64,000 nucleotides of DNA from Marinobacterium mangrovicola (lineage in GTDB: Bacteria; Pseudomonadota; Gammaproteobacteria; Pseudomonadales; Balneatricaceae), in contig NZ_SMFU01000008.1 in the NCBI RefSeq assembly GCF_004339595.1, forward strand, positions 827,039 to 891,038. The letters run 5' to 3'. The notes beneath the pieces are model-generated. The model was given only the letters and a program-made list of their open reading frames with translations, was not told the origin of the DNA and ran no database searches. Numbering within the stretch: the first letter of the stretch is position 1; every line of letters starts with the position of its first letter. This document shows, piece by piece, positions 35,420 to 45,073 of the stretch. Position numbers and translations under genes: made by a program.

Positions 35420-36250
35420 TTACCGCCGCGCCCTCCGCATATTCGTCAGCATCGGGCTGCCGGTGACCGGGTCCGGCATGATCTCGCAATGCACATCGTA
35501 CAGGTGATAAACCAGGTCCGGGGTCAGGATATCCGCAGGGGCGCCCTGGGTGATGATCTCGCCGTCGCGCATGGCGACCAGATGGTCGGCGTAGCGGCAG
35601 GCGCTGAGCAGGTCGTGAACCACCATCGCTATGGTCTTGCCGTGGTCTGCGCTGAGGTGGCGGATCAGTTCGAACACTTCGATCTGGTGGCCCAGGTCCA
35701 GGGCTGAGGTGGGTTCATCGAGCAGCAGCATCGGTGTGGCCTGAGCCACCGCCATGGCGATCCAGGCGCGCTGTCGCTGGCCGCCGGAGAGCTCGTCCAG
35801 TACGCGGTCTTCCATCCCTTCCAGGTCCGCCGAGCGGATCGCCTTGGCGACGGCGTACTGGTCTTCTTCGGACCACTGGCTGAGCCAGCTCTGGTGTGGC
35901 TGACGGCCAAAGCGCACCAGGTCGGATACGGTCATGCCTTCAGGCGCCGTCGTTTCCTGCGGTAGAAGCGCCAGTTTGCGCGCCACCTCACGAGCCGGTT
36001 CGCGATGGATATCGCGGCCATCAAGCAGGATGGTGCCTGCCTTGGGTTTGAGTACGCGGCTCAGCGCGTTAAGTAGCGTGGACTTGCCACAGCCGTTGGG
36101 GCCGACGATGGCGGTGATTTTGCCGCCGGGAAGTTGCAGGTCCAGTCCATCGATAATCACCCGGTGGCCGTGAGCCACCTCCAGTGCCTTGGCTTCGATA
36201 GGGGCGACGTGTTTGCCCAGGTCGATGGTGGGTGAGGTTACAGCATTCAT
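35420..36250 (-). CDS. Iron-siderophore ABC transporter ATP-binding protein (FecE/FepC-type)
   Basis: A 276-residue ATPase with Walker A GPNGCGKSTL, Q-loop LLPQETTAPE, signature LSGGQRQRAW, Walker B MLLLDEPTSAL and H-loop MVVHDL. It powers ferric-siderophore import with the two FecCD permeases upstream. The ATG at 36250 is chosen because it forms an ATGA overlap with the permease stop. It is the last gene of the minus-strand operon that begins with the binding protein at 39306. Confidence 0.95.
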   Translation of the reverse strand: MNAVTSPTIDLGKHVAPIEAKALEVAHGHRVIIDGLDLQLPGGKITAIVGPNGCGKSTLLNALSRVLKPKAGTILLDGRDIHREPAREVARKLALLPQETTAPEGMTVSDLVRFGRQPHQSWLSQWSEEDQYAVAKAIRSADLEGMEDRVLDELSGGQRQRAWIAMAVAQATPMLLLDEPTSALDLGHQIEVFELIRHLSADHGKTIAMVVHDLLSACRYADHLVAMRDGEIITQGAPADILTPDLVYHLYDVHCEIMPDPVTGSPMLTNMRRARR

Positions 36251-37338
36251 GGCTGGCTCCTGAAAGAGGGGTTTAACAGCATCCAAAGCAGGTAAGGGCT
36301 ACCGACCACGGCGGTGACTATCCCTACCGGTATTTCCAGTGGTGCCAGCATCATGCGACCGGTCAGGTCCGCCAGCAGCATCAGCAATGCACCGCAGAGT
36401 GTTGATGCCAGCAGCGGAACGCCGCGATGCCGACAAAGCGTTCTTGCAAGTTCCGGTCCGATCAGTGCGACGAGGCCGACCGGGCCTGCGACAGCGACAG
36501 CTAAACCGGTTAGCAAGACGGAGAGGATCAGACCGTTTCGGCGCACCCGTTTGAGGTTGATCCCCAGGCCAATGCTCACCGCCTCGGACACCTGCACCAG
36601 CCGCAGCGAGCTGGCCCAGCGCAGTGCCAGCAGGAGGCAGGGCAGCAGTGCGGCACCGAGCAGCAGAGTTGCCTCCTTGCTCCGTGCGTTCAAGCTGCCT
36701 ACGGTCCAGGGGAAGGCCGCATTGGCATCATCAATCGCCACGCGGCTGAGCATGAACTGTGTGATGGCGCCACTGATGGCGCCGATGGCGACGCCTGCGA
36801 TGATAAAGCGGTAGCCGCGGCTGCCGTTGTCACCAGAGAGTCCAAACGCCAGCGCGGTTGCGGTGGCGGCGCCGACCAGTGACATAGCCGGTGGCGCCAG
36901 AGCGATACCGGTGCCGATTACCGACGCGACCGCAAAGGCGGTGGCGGCGTTGTCGATACCGATAATACCTGGTGTGGCAAGGCGGTTACGGGCCAGAGTC
37001 TGCATCAGGCAGCCCGAGAGCGCAAAGGCGGCGCCGGTGGCGAAGCCCGCCAGTACCCGGTGCAGCCGCAGCTCCTGTACTACCAGTTTATGCAGCGCTG
37101 GGCCCTCGCCCCAGAGGGCGGTCCAGACCTCGGCAGGGGAGAGCGACATGCTGCCCATGCAGAGGGAGGCGGTAGCGGCGGCGAGAGTGAGTACAAGCAA
37201 TGTGAGGTTAACTGCCACGGACCTGCGTGGTACGAGCACAGAAAGTTGTCTTGAACCCAGGCGGCCCTTGAGCAGCCAGTAGCCCCTCGGGGCTGTCGAT
37301 CCTGGTAGCGTTGAGGATAGGGGCAATTCAGCATTCAT
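36247..37338 (-). CDS. FecCD-family iron-siderophore permease
   Basis: A 363-residue inner-membrane permease with about nine or ten membrane helices. The FecCD hallmark GCLMQTLARNRLATPGIIGI and a C-terminal GLVALIGPELARTL / LEIPVGIVTAVVGSPYLLWML are clear. The start at 37338 has GAGGAAG upstream and leaves a 10-bp gap to the partner permease. It forms a heterodimer with the 37349-38356 product. Confidence 0.94.
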   Translation of the reverse strand: MNAELPLSSTLPGSTAPRGYWLLKGRLGSRQLSVLVPRRSVAVNLTLLVLTLAAATASLCMGSMSLSPAEVWTALWGEGPALHKLVVQELRLHRVLAGFATGAAFALSGCLMQTLARNRLATPGIIGIDNAATAFAVASVIGTGIALAPPAMSLVGAATATALAFGLSGDNGSRGYRFIIAGVAIGAISGAITQFMLSRVAIDDANAAFPWTVGSLNARSKEATLLLGAALLPCLLLALRWASSLRLVQVSEAVSIGLGINLKRVRRNGLILSVLLTGLAVAVAGPVGLVALIGPELARTLCRHRGVPLLASTLCGALLMLLADLTGRMMLAPLEIPVGIVTAVVGSPYLLWMLLNPSFRSQP

Positions 37339-37348
37339 CGTATCTTCC

Positions 37349-38356
37349 TCAAAGCGCAGGCATGCGTTTGCCGCGCACAACCAGCAAAAGCACCGGTGCG
37401 CCGATGATCGCCGTCAGGACACCCAGCGGGAGTTCCGCCGGCGAAACGAGAAGGCGTGACAATATATCCGCTACGATGAGGATGATCGGACCGATTGGCA
37501 GACAGAGCCACAGGGTACGTCGGATATCGGGGCCTGCGATAGCGCGGGCGATAAAGGGCACAACCAGGCCAACAAAGATGATCGGCCCTGCCATCGCAGT
37601 GGCTGCACCCACGAGCAGTGCGACCACCAGCACGGTTATCAAGCGTATACGGCCGGGTTTGTGGCCCAGGCCTTGTGCTGCCCGTTCACCCAGAGATAGT
37701 GCCGCCAGGGGGCGGATAACAATCAGCATCAGGATGATAGCCACGGCCAGAGAGGGCAGCAGATGATAGAGGTCGTCCAGGTCACGCCCGGCCACGCTGC
37801 CGGTAACCCAGAAGCGGATCTCGTCGGCGCTGCGCTGATCGAACATCAGCAACAGTGAGGTCATCGACAGCAGCAGGCCGGTCAGCGTGGCTCCTGCCAG
37901 CACGAGACGAATAGGATCGTTCCCCACGCCCTGAATACGGGCAGCGCTGAGCACAATAAGACACCCGGCGAGGGCTCCGAGCTGGGAGACGTAAACGGTC
38001 AGAGTGGCCGCGCTGGCACCGAGCATGAGCATCACCGCGACGGCGAAGGAGCTGCCGGCACTGATGCCGAGCAGGCCAGGTTCGGCCAGTGGATTACGCG
38101 ACAGGGTTTGCATCAGGGCTCCGGCGCAGCCCAGTGCAGCACCGACCACCAGTGCTACCAGGGTTCGCGGCATTCTTAGCTCAAGCACGATAAAGCGCGC
38201 TTCGTCGCTGCCACCACCGAACAGCACTGGCAGTGCATCCGCTGGGGTTACGTCTCCGGCGCCAAGCAGCAGGCTGGCGATACAAATGATAAACAGCAGA
38301 AATCCCGCGGCCAGAGGCGGCGGGATTAATCTGTACGGAGGTAAGGACGAAATCAT
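37349..38356 (-). CDS. FecCD-family iron-siderophore permease
   Basis: A 335-residue permease and partner of the preceding entry. Hallmarks are GCAGALMQTLSRNPLAEPGLLGISAGSS, GPIIFVGLVVPFIARAIAG and ELPLGVLTAIIGAPVLLLVV. It begins inside the stop of the binding-protein gene (ATGA overlap at 38353-38356), so expression is coupled. Confidence 0.95.
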   Translation of the reverse strand: MISSLPPYRLIPPPLAAGFLLFIICIASLLLGAGDVTPADALPVLFGGGSDEARFIVLELRMPRTLVALVVGAALGCAGALMQTLSRNPLAEPGLLGISAGSSFAVAVMLMLGASAATLTVYVSQLGALAGCLIVLSAARIQGVGNDPIRLVLAGATLTGLLLSMTSLLLMFDQRSADEIRFWVTGSVAGRDLDDLYHLLPSLAVAIILMLIVIRPLAALSLGERAAQGLGHKPGRIRLITVLVVALLVGAATAMAGPIIFVGLVVPFIARAIAGPDIRRTLWLCLPIGPIILIVADILSRLLVSPAELPLGVLTAIIGAPVLLLVVRGKRMPAL

Positions 38357-39306
38357 TGCTCTGTCTGTTCGATAACCATTTCCAGTCGGTCGAGGATGGC
38401 GTTAGCCGCCATGGGTCCGCTGGTGCTGCTGAACAGCTGACCATCAACTGGCACGACGCGATCGTTTTTGACCACTTCCAGTCGCTGGAACGCCGGTGAT
38501 TTGCTCGCGGCTTCCACGGCTTCGCGTCCATCTTCATTCAGTGTGGCGAGGAACAGCCAGTCGCCGTCGATCAGAGAGAGTTTCTCGAGGCTAAGCGGTG
38601 AGCTGTGGGCACGATTTTCATCGATAATACCGGCAGTCTGCATCTCGAAGCCCAGACTGGCCAGTACATTGGATGCAAACAGTTTATTCGACATCAGCAG
38701 TGCGCCCTGGGGCATCCAGCGCGCCAGTGAGGCGTTACGGCCTGTATCCGGCATGCTGGCGTCCAACCGGTCTTTCAGGCCAGTGGCGCGCTCGGCGATA
38801 TCGTCCAGAACCTTATCCATCTCCTCTTCGCGACCCAGTGCCTTGGCGAACAGTTTGCTCTCTTCTTTCCAGGCGCCTTCCTGTTGGAAAACATTGACCG
38901 AGGGGACGATGGTCGGTGCGACGGCGCTAAGCAGTTCATACTGCTCCTCGCTCAGGCGGGAAGAGGCCAGGATCAGGTCTGGCTGCAGTGCGATAACTGA
39001 TTCCAGATTGGTCTCCCGAGCGGTGCCAACGATGCTGATGCCTTCTACGGAAGGCTGAATGTAACTCGCAACGCTGTCACCCTGTCGGGTTGTAATCGCG
39101 CCGACGGGTTTAACACCCAGCGCGACAGCCGCATCAAGTGCTCCCTCGTACAGGGTGATCACGCGCTCGGCGCTGTCATCGACGGTGACGCTGCCGTAAC
39201 GGGTGTCTAGCTGTACTTCCTCGGCCAGGGTCTGGCTGGCGATCAGGCCAAGCGCCAGAGCACCGGTCATCTGACGTAGCGAGGGGATCAGGGATTTAAG
39301 TGACAT
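38353..39306 (-). CDS. Iron-siderophore ABC transporter substrate-binding protein (FecB-type)
   Basis: A 317-residue periplasmic protein. The signal peptide ends near SQTLAEEV. The typical core includes RVITLYEGALDAAVALGVKPVGA and VIALQPDLILASSRL. It delivers a ferric siderophore to the two downstream permeases. It lies 42 bp after the TonB receptor gene on the same strand, so all five genes from 41330 to 35420 may be one iron-regulated unit. Confidence 0.93.
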   Translation of the reverse strand: MSLKSLIPSLRQMTGALALGLIASQTLAEEVQLDTRYGSVTVDDSAERVITLYEGALDAAVALGVKPVGAITTRQGDSVASYIQPSVEGISIVGTARETNLESVIALQPDLILASSRLSEEQYELLSAVAPTIVPSVNVFQQEGAWKEESKLFAKALGREEEMDKVLDDIAERATGLKDRLDASMPDTGRNASLARWMPQGALLMSNKLFASNVLASLGFEMQTAGIIDENRAHSSPLSLEKLSLIDGDWLFLATLNEDGREAVEAASKSPAFQRLEVVKNDRVVPVDGQLFSSTSGPMAANAILDRLEMVIEQTEQ

Positions 39307-39347
39307 AGTCTATGTACTCCGTTAACCAGGATAATGTCGGTCTAGCT

Positions 39348-41330
39348 TTAAAATGTGATGTTTACGGCCAGCCAGTAGCGGCGGCCATCGGCGATGTAGC
39401 CGTATTCGTCGTAGTCGATCTCTTCATCAAACAGGTTGTAAACGCCGGCCTTGAGAGTGGCCTGATCATTCAGACGGTAGCCAAGACCTGTATCAACCTG
39501 GGTGCTGGACGGTGCCACAATCGAGCTTTGGGAAGGGCCGGTTGTAGGCTGGCTCTCCTTGCCGCGATAGGTCAGACGGGTCCAGTGACTGAGTGATTCG
39601 GTGGCCTGCCAGTCAAGGTTTGCCGAGAACAGATGCTTGGGTAACTGGGTCAGTGGTTCGCCTTCGTTTTCGCCGCTCTTCTGCTCTGAGTCGGTGTAGG
39701 TGTAACTGGCACTCAGATCCAGACGATCTGTCAAAGCCATATCCAGGCTAAGCTCCACGCCCTGGGTTACCGCTTCGTCCACATTGATTCGGTAGGTGGG
39801 GTCTGATCCGAACTGGTTGGTGCCATCGGTACACACATCGGCGGGGCAGGCGATGCGGGTAATCTTGTCGTCAAAGCTGTTATGGAAAACAGTTATCGAA
39901 GCATCGACGTTATTAAATCCGTTGTAGTAGAGCGCAATTTCCTTATTTAGAGAGGTTTCCGCTTCCAGATCAGGGTTGCCGTAGATATTGCCGCCACGGC
40001 TGACCTGGCCCCAGTCGGGGGTGATTTCACGCAGGTTTGGAGCGCGATAACCTCCTGCGACGCCACCTTTGACGGTCCATTCAGGAGCCAATTGGTAGAC
40101 GGCATAGAGTCGAGGGCTAATATGATCGCCATAATTGTCGTCGTCGTCCAGACGTGCACCGGCGGTCAGGCTGAGCGAATCTGTCAGCATCCACTCATCT
40201 TCGGTAAAGATTGCCCAGCGGCTGCTTTCGATATTTGACAGGTCAGAGATCTGGTTGGTGGTGCCGTCCTCCAGCTCCTCTTTCTCGTAGCTGGCGCCGA
40301 TGGTTAGGCGATGATCCTGGCCTATGGGGGCCACCAGGCTGGTTTTCGCGGTGGTGTTTGTGATTTCGATTTCGCGGGTTTTGTTCTTGGTGCTTTCGCG
40401 CTGGATATGGCTGTCGGTGGTGCCGAAGTTCCAGCGTCCGTTATGGGACAGCGCGAAATGGGTGTTTTTATGCTTGTCGTGGGAGTCGCTGCAGGCGCCG
40501 CGACAGCCTTCTTCCGGCAACGACGCGCCCATATGGGCTGTGCGTTCCTGGTCCGTCAGGCCTGCCTCAAACAGAATGTCATGATTTTCGGTGGGCGTAA
40601 GCGAGAGCCGGGCGTTAATGTTCTGTAGCTCTTTATCCTCGTTGCCCTCGAGGATCTGGTCCTCTTCACGGTTGTAGAGGCGACCATAAACCTGCAGGCC
40701 CAGCTTGTCTTCAACCAACGGTCCTGAAAGGTTGAAGCTGGATTGATAGTAGTTACCCGAATCCTGATCTTCCTGAATAGTGACATCCTGCTGGATACTG
40801 CCACCCCACTCATCCTGAACTTTCTTGGTGATGATGTTGATCACACCACCAATGGCGTCAGAACCGTAGAGGGTGGACATGGGGCCACGAACCACTTCAA
40901 TGCGTTCGATCGAATCCAGCGGCGGCAGCCAGTCGGTTTCAAAGCCTGCGCTGCCGTTGGGACGGCTTTCGCGGCTGGATACGCGCTTGCCATCGACCAG
41001 CATGAGGGTATAGCTGGCAGGCATGCCTCGCAGGCTGATGTCGAGACCGCCACTGGCACCACCGCCACCGGTAACGGTGACTCCGGGCGTGCTGCGCAGG
41101 GCATCGGTGAGGTCTGAGTAAGCACGTTTTTCCAGCTCTTCACTGGTGATAACGCTGATGGAGGCGGGCGCTGAAGTGACATCCTGTTCGAAGCCGCTGG
41201 CGGTAACGACCAGATCGTCGAGTTGAATCGTGTCCTCGGCGTGACCGATTCCGGTGATCAGAGCAAGTCCCAGCGCGACGGTCAGTTGCGACCGAAGCAT
41301 CCTTGGCTTCGCGGTGTGGGCTTCAGGCAT
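39348..41330 (-). CDS. TonB-dependent siderophore receptor (FepA/CirA-type)
   Basis: About 660 residues with a signal peptide ending near GIGHA-EDT. A TonB box-like DLVVTASG is followed by the plug (APASISVITSEELEKR, IERIEVVRGPMSTLYGSDAIGGVINIIT) and a 22-strand barrel ending in the aromatic LAVNITF. The plug resembles catecholate receptors. The ATG at 41330 is preferred because AGGAG sits 6 nt upstream; 41336 would abut the ribosome site. It faces the LysR-type gene across 135 bp holding a half-conserved Fur box. It is clearly paralogous to the receptor at 50969. Confidence 0.93.
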   Translation of the reverse strand: MPEAHTAKPRMLRSQLTVALGLALITGIGHAEDTIQLDDLVVTASGFEQDVTSAPASISVITSEELEKRAYSDLTDALRSTPGVTVTGGGGASGGLDISLRGMPASYTLMLVDGKRVSSRESRPNGSAGFETDWLPPLDSIERIEVVRGPMSTLYGSDAIGGVINIITKKVQDEWGGSIQQDVTIQEDQDSGNYYQSSFNLSGPLVEDKLGLQVYGRLYNREEDQILEGNEDKELQNINARLSLTPTENHDILFEAGLTDQERTAHMGASLPEEGCRGACSDSHDKHKNTHFALSHNGRWNFGTTDSHIQRESTKNKTREIEITNTTAKTSLVAPIGQDHRLTIGASYEKEELEDGTTNQISDLSNIESSRWAIFTEDEWMLTDSLSLTAGARLDDDDNYGDHISPRLYAVYQLAPEWTVKGGVAGGYRAPNLREITPDWGQVSRGGNIYGNPDLEAETSLNKEIALYYNGFNNVDASITVFHNSFDDKITRIACPADVCTDGTNQFGSDPTYRINVDEAVTQGVELSLDMALTDRLDLSASYTYTDSEQKSGENEGEPLTQLPKHLFSANLDWQATESLSHWTRLTYRGKESQPTTGPSQSSIVAPSSTQVDTGLGYRLNDQATLKAGVYNLFDEEIDYDEYGYIADGRRYWLAVNITF

Positions 41331-41378
41331 GTCCATCTCCTGTCATTAGCTGAATAAGTGTCAGTCCGTTTAATTAGT

Positions 41379-41397
41379 GCTAATGATAATGGTTCGT
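41379..41397 (-). promoter_or_regulatory. Possible Fur box in the receptor/LysR divergent region
   Basis: It contains TAATGATAAT, matching about 13 of 19 Fur-box positions: one half is well kept and the other poor. Position and gene context support iron control of the TonB receptor. Confidence 0.5.
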
Positions 41398-41465
41398 ATT
41401 TATTTTTGCAGTCTGGTAGAGTAGCACAACCTGTTGCATAAAGTGGAACGTTTTAAGGAGTGAAA

Positions 41466-42365
41466 ATGTTTGGTCTTAAAGAGCTTGAGGCTTTTGCTGC
41501 CGTCATGGACAGTCGCAGTCTGACCGACAGCGCCCGCGAACTTTATCTGCCGAAATCGACCATGAGCCGGCGCATCCGGCACCTGGAAACCGCGCTCGGC
41601 CAGCGTCTGCTGCGACGTGAGTCGAACCGTCTTATCCCCACTGAAGCGGGGCACCTGTTCTACCAGTACTGCCAGGAGATCCTGAATCTGGCGTCCCAGG
41701 GACATTCGGCGCTTGAGGAGCTGAGCCAGGATGTCAGCGGTCGTCTCGATGTCTATTGTCATGACCTGCTGCTGCGTGGCTGGTTCAGTCGTCAGGTGCT
41801 GGGTTTTATGGACGCCCATCCGGGGCTTGAGATGCAGCTGCATAGCCAGTTCAACCCGCCGGGCCCGGACATGGTGGAAGGGATCTGCATCTGGGTGGGG
41901 TCGGAACCGGATACAGCCCTGCGTTGCGAAAAGCTGGGCGTGCTGCGCCAGGGAATATACGGCCATCCCGATTATCTGGCGCGCCTCGGCGAGATCAGCC
42001 ACCCCCGAGAGGTAGCGGAGCACGCCTGGGTGGATCTGACCCTGCAGGGCAATCAGGGGATTGAGCTCTGGCATCCCGATGAGGGGTACTATCGTCCGGT
42101 CGGTCCCTCCCGGCGCTTTGCCGTGGACAGCGCGCTGATCCAGGTTGATGCCATCGTCAACGGGGGCGGTGTGGGCCTGGTACCGCACTGGACCGTGGAG
42201 CTTCGAATGAAGCATCATCCGGGCACGCTCGAGCAGTGTCTGTGTGATTGGCAGGGGCCTTCGCTGGGCGTGTATCTGCTCTATCCCTATGGTCAGCAGC
42301 CGCGCCGTGCGCAGGTGTTTCTCGATACGATCCGGCATGCCGTGCCGGAGAACTGGCGTACCTGA
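41466..42365 (+). CDS. LysR-family transcriptional regulator
   Basis: A 299-residue regulator. An N-terminal winged helix (KELEAFAAVMDSRSLTDSARELYLPKSTMSRRIRHLETALG) is followed by a LysR substrate-binding domain. The ATG at 41466 has AAGGAG 5 nt upstream; the in-frame GTG at 41460 overlaps that site. It is divergent from the TonB receptor and just upstream of an acyl-CoA dehydrogenase gene, either of which could be its target. Confidence 0.93.
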   Translation: MFGLKELEAFAAVMDSRSLTDSARELYLPKSTMSRRIRHLETALGQRLLRRESNRLIPTEAGHLFYQYCQEILNLASQGHSALEELSQDVSGRLDVYCHDLLLRGWFSRQVLGFMDAHPGLEMQLHSQFNPPGPDMVEGICIWVGSEPDTALRCEKLGVLRQGIYGHPDYLARLGEISHPREVAEHAWVDLTLQGNQGIELWHPDEGYYRPVGPSRRFAVDSALIQVDAIVNGGGVGLVPHWTVELRMKHHPGTLEQCLCDWQGPSLGVYLLYPYGQQPRRAQVFLDTIRHAVPENWRT

Positions 42366-42459
42366 GCCGCGCACATATCCCGCGTCGTAAATTGCCAAAT
42401 TCGCCGCCAGATACGATCCTGAATCATAAAAGCAGAGATGATCGGGGGTATCGGCGGCT

Positions 42460-44226
42460 ATGCTTAACTACCGTTTTCCGCGCAAACAGGCGCTTTTCCT
42501 GATTAACGATGTGGTGGGTGTTCCCAAGCCTGCGGGTGATGCGGACCATGACGAACTCGATGCCGAAATGCTGGCGGCTATCTTTGATGAAGCGGCACGC
42601 TTTGGCGAAAACCTTCTCGCTCCTTCCAACCGGCAGGGCGATCTGGAGCCGGCTAAGCTCACCCCCGACGGGGTGCAGGAAACCTCCGGCTTTGCCGATA
42701 TCTACCATCAGTTTTGCGAGGCCGGCTGGCCCTCTCTGGCCGGCGATCCGGAATATGGCGGTCAGGGCCTGCCCAACCTGCTGTCTGTCGCCACCAACGA
42801 AATCTGGCAGTCATCCAACCTGGCCTGGGCGCTCTGCCCGCTGCTGACCTCCGGTGTCATAGAAGCTCTGGGCGTTCACGGCACCGAGGAGCTGAAAGCA
42901 CTCTGGCTTGAGAAAGTCACCAGCGGCGAATGGACCGGCACCATGAACCTGACCGAGCCGGATGCCGGCAGTGATCTGGCTGCGCTGAAAAGCCGCGCTG
43001 TACCGCAGGGTGACCATTATCTGATAACTGGGCAGAAGATCTATATCACCTGGGGCGATCACCGGATGGCGGAAAATATAGTGCATCTGGTGCTGGCGCG
43101 ATTGCCGGATGCCCCCGCTGGCGTAAAAGGTATCTCCCTGTTCCTGGTGCCCAAATACCTGCTCGATGAGCAGGGCAGCCCCAGCAAGCCGAATGATCTG
43201 CGTGCGTTGGCGGTGGAGCACAAGATGGGGATCCACGGCAGCCCCACCTGCGTGATGAGCTACGGCGATAACGGCGGTGCGGTAGGCTACCTGGTCGGTG
43301 AGCCGCACCAGGGGTTGGCCTGCATGTTTACCATGATGAACAGTGCGCGCCAGGCGGTGGGTCTGCAGGGGCTAGGCATTGCCGAGCGCGCTTACCAGGC
43401 GGCGCGGGATTACGCCCGCGAGCGGGTGCAGGGTACTCTGGCCGATGGCAGCCGGGTCACGATTATCAACCACCCGGATGTGCGCCGCATGTTGGCGCAG
43501 ATGCTGGCTTCCTGCGAGGCAATGCGCGCCTTCGCTTATGAAGCGGCCGCGGAAGTGGACCGCGCCCGCGTGGCGGAGGGCGATGAGCGTAAGAGACGCG
43601 AGGCCCGGGTGGCACTGTTTACACCCTTGGTGAAAGGCTGGATGACGGAACTTGCCCAGGAGGTGTGCTCCCTGTCGATGCAGGTACACGGCGGCATGGG
43701 CTACATCGAAGAGACGGGCGTCGCTCAGCTATACCGGGATGCTCGTATTCTGCCGATCTACGAGGGCACCACCGGGATTCAGGCGCTGGATCTGATCGGT
43801 CGAAAAATTGCGGCGGACCGGGGCGCAGCCCTGGGTGATCTGTTTGCCGAGATCGATGCGGCCATCGACACCTGTACGCTGGCGCCTGCGGTGCTCAGCG
43901 ATGGTCTGCGTGAAGCGCTGGCGCAGTCTCGACGCTGTGTCGATGGCCTGATGGCGAGGGTCAAGGCCGATCCAGCAGCGCCGGCAGCGGGCAGCGTTAA
44001 CCTGATGCTGCTGCTTGGTTATCTCTGTGGTGGCTGGATGCTGCTGCGCAGTTCACAGCGCGCGGCAGAGCATGAGCAAAAGGGCGAAGATAAGGCTTTC
44101 TGGCAAACCCGGCAGCAGGTGGCCAGTGCGTATGCGGAGCAACTGCTGGGGCGCTGTAGCTCACTGGCACAGGCCGCTGGCGCCGGTTCAACGACATTGA
44201 TGGCCATCGATGAGGAGCAGTTCTAA
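42460..44226 (+). CDS. Acyl-CoA dehydrogenase, long C-terminal type (DmdC-like)
   Basis: A 588-residue flavoenzyme of the longer ACAD branch (typical 580-600 residues, with an extra C-terminal helical domain). FAD/substrate motifs are MNLTEPDAGSDL, TGQKIYITWGDH, and QVHGGMGYIEETGVAQLYRDARI followed by YEGTTGIQALDL, where the E of YEGTT is the expected catalytic base. It introduces a trans-2 double bond into acyl-CoA. DmdC relatives act on methylmercaptopropionyl-CoA, but the same architecture serves ordinary fatty acyl-CoAs and no dmd gene is nearby. It has its own promoter space (95 bp after the LysR gene). Confidence 0.93.
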   Translation: MLNYRFPRKQALFLINDVVGVPKPAGDADHDELDAEMLAAIFDEAARFGENLLAPSNRQGDLEPAKLTPDGVQETSGFADIYHQFCEAGWPSLAGDPEYGGQGLPNLLSVATNEIWQSSNLAWALCPLLTSGVIEALGVHGTEELKALWLEKVTSGEWTGTMNLTEPDAGSDLAALKSRAVPQGDHYLITGQKIYITWGDHRMAENIVHLVLARLPDAPAGVKGISLFLVPKYLLDEQGSPSKPNDLRALAVEHKMGIHGSPTCVMSYGDNGGAVGYLVGEPHQGLACMFTMMNSARQAVGLQGLGIAERAYQAARDYARERVQGTLADGSRVTIINHPDVRRMLAQMLASCEAMRAFAYEAAAEVDRARVAEGDERKRREARVALFTPLVKGWMTELAQEVCSLSMQVHGGMGYIEETGVAQLYRDARILPIYEGTTGIQALDLIGRKIAADRGAALGDLFAEIDAAIDTCTLAPAVLSDGLREALAQSRRCVDGLMARVKADPAAPAAGSVNLMLLLGYLCGGWMLLRSSQRAAEHEQKGEDKAFWQTRQQVASAYAEQLLGRCSSLAQAAGAGSTTLMAIDEEQF

Positions 44227-44249
44227 GTCACACCAGGGGTGTGTCGCCG

Positions 44250-44278
44250 GGCCGGGCTAAGAAGCTCTTTGCCCGGCC
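44250..44278. terminator. Hairpin between convergent genes
   Basis: GGCCGGGC and GCCCGGCC are separated by a 13-nt loop between the acyl-CoA dehydrogenase and the siderophore-interacting protein genes. No T-run follows, so this is a weak call. Confidence 0.4.
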
Positions 44279-44303
44279 TCCGCTGCCTGAGTGAGCAGCT
44301 GGC

Positions 44304-45068
44304 TTAATTACCTTCCGCGTCGGCATCCTCGCGCTTGATCACCTTGTGCTGATCTTCGCTGCGACCGCGTTTCCAGTAGCTGGAGATATACAGGCGTTCA
44401 CGCGGCGGCTGCCAGGTCTCTTTGAAGTGCTGGCGCAGTGCTCTCATGCTGGTGAACTCGCAAGCGGTCCAGATCGAGGGCTCGCCCTCCGGCAGATCCA
44501 GTTTGCTGATGTAGTTCAGCAGTGTCTGGTTATCGTCGCGGGGCGAGGGATCTACGACCCAGTGCAGTTTGATGTTCTCGGGGTGTTTCAGCGGCTGGGC
44601 ATCGTCTTCATGCATGATCGATATCACCGCGTGTCCGCGGGCGTCCTCGGGCAGCTGCTCCAGGTTAACGCTGATAGCGGGCAGGGCGGTCATATCGCCG
44701 GCCAGCAGGTGCCAGTCAGCCTCCGGGTTGATCATCTTCTTAGGGCCGGGGCCGCCGACCAGGATACGCTCACCCGGTTGGGTGCTGGCCGCCCAAGTGG
44801 CGGCAGGACCTGCGCCCTGAGCGTGTTCAGCGTCGCCGTGCAGGTTGAAGTCCACATCGATCTCGCCGGGGCGTTGATGGCGCACGGTGTAGGTGCGCAC
44901 CAGCGGCTTCTCACCCTCTGCCTGTGGGAAGAACAGCTTGATATAGGCGCTTTCCTGATCGTCCGGGAACTGGCTCATTCCCTCACCGCCCAGCGTGACG
45001 CGGTGCATGTTGGGAGTGATACGGGCGGTGCGGATCACCTCTAGCTCTCTCGGTTCGGGCTTTTTCAT
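44304..45068 (-). CDS. Siderophore-interacting protein (FAD-dependent ferric-siderophore reductase, ViuB-like)
   Basis: A 254-residue cytoplasmic flavoprotein. FAD-binding RTYTVR near residue 60, GDMTALPAI for the NAD(P)H side and the C-terminal SYWKRGRSEDQHKVIKRED are diagnostic. It reduces Fe3+-siderophore in the cytosol to release iron, completing uptake through the TonB/ABC genes at 35420-41330. It is preceded by a MarR regulator gene 5 bp upstream. Confidence 0.95.
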   Translation of the reverse strand: MKKPEPRELEVIRTARITPNMHRVTLGGEGMSQFPDDQESAYIKLFFPQAEGEKPLVRTYTVRHQRPGEIDVDFNLHGDAEHAQGAGPAATWAASTQPGERILVGGPGPKKMINPEADWHLLAGDMTALPAISVNLEQLPEDARGHAVISIMHEDDAQPLKHPENIKLHWVVDPSPRDDNQTLLNYISKLDLPEGEPSIWTACEFTSMRALRQHFKETWQPPRERLYISSYWKRGRSEDQHKVIKREDADAEGN

Positions 45069-45073
45069 ATAAT

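Noticed and set aside
41400..42398. 332-codon minus-strand frame opposite the LysR gene
   Set aside because: The plus-strand LysR protein has a clear helix-turn-helix and ribosome site; the antisense frame has neither.
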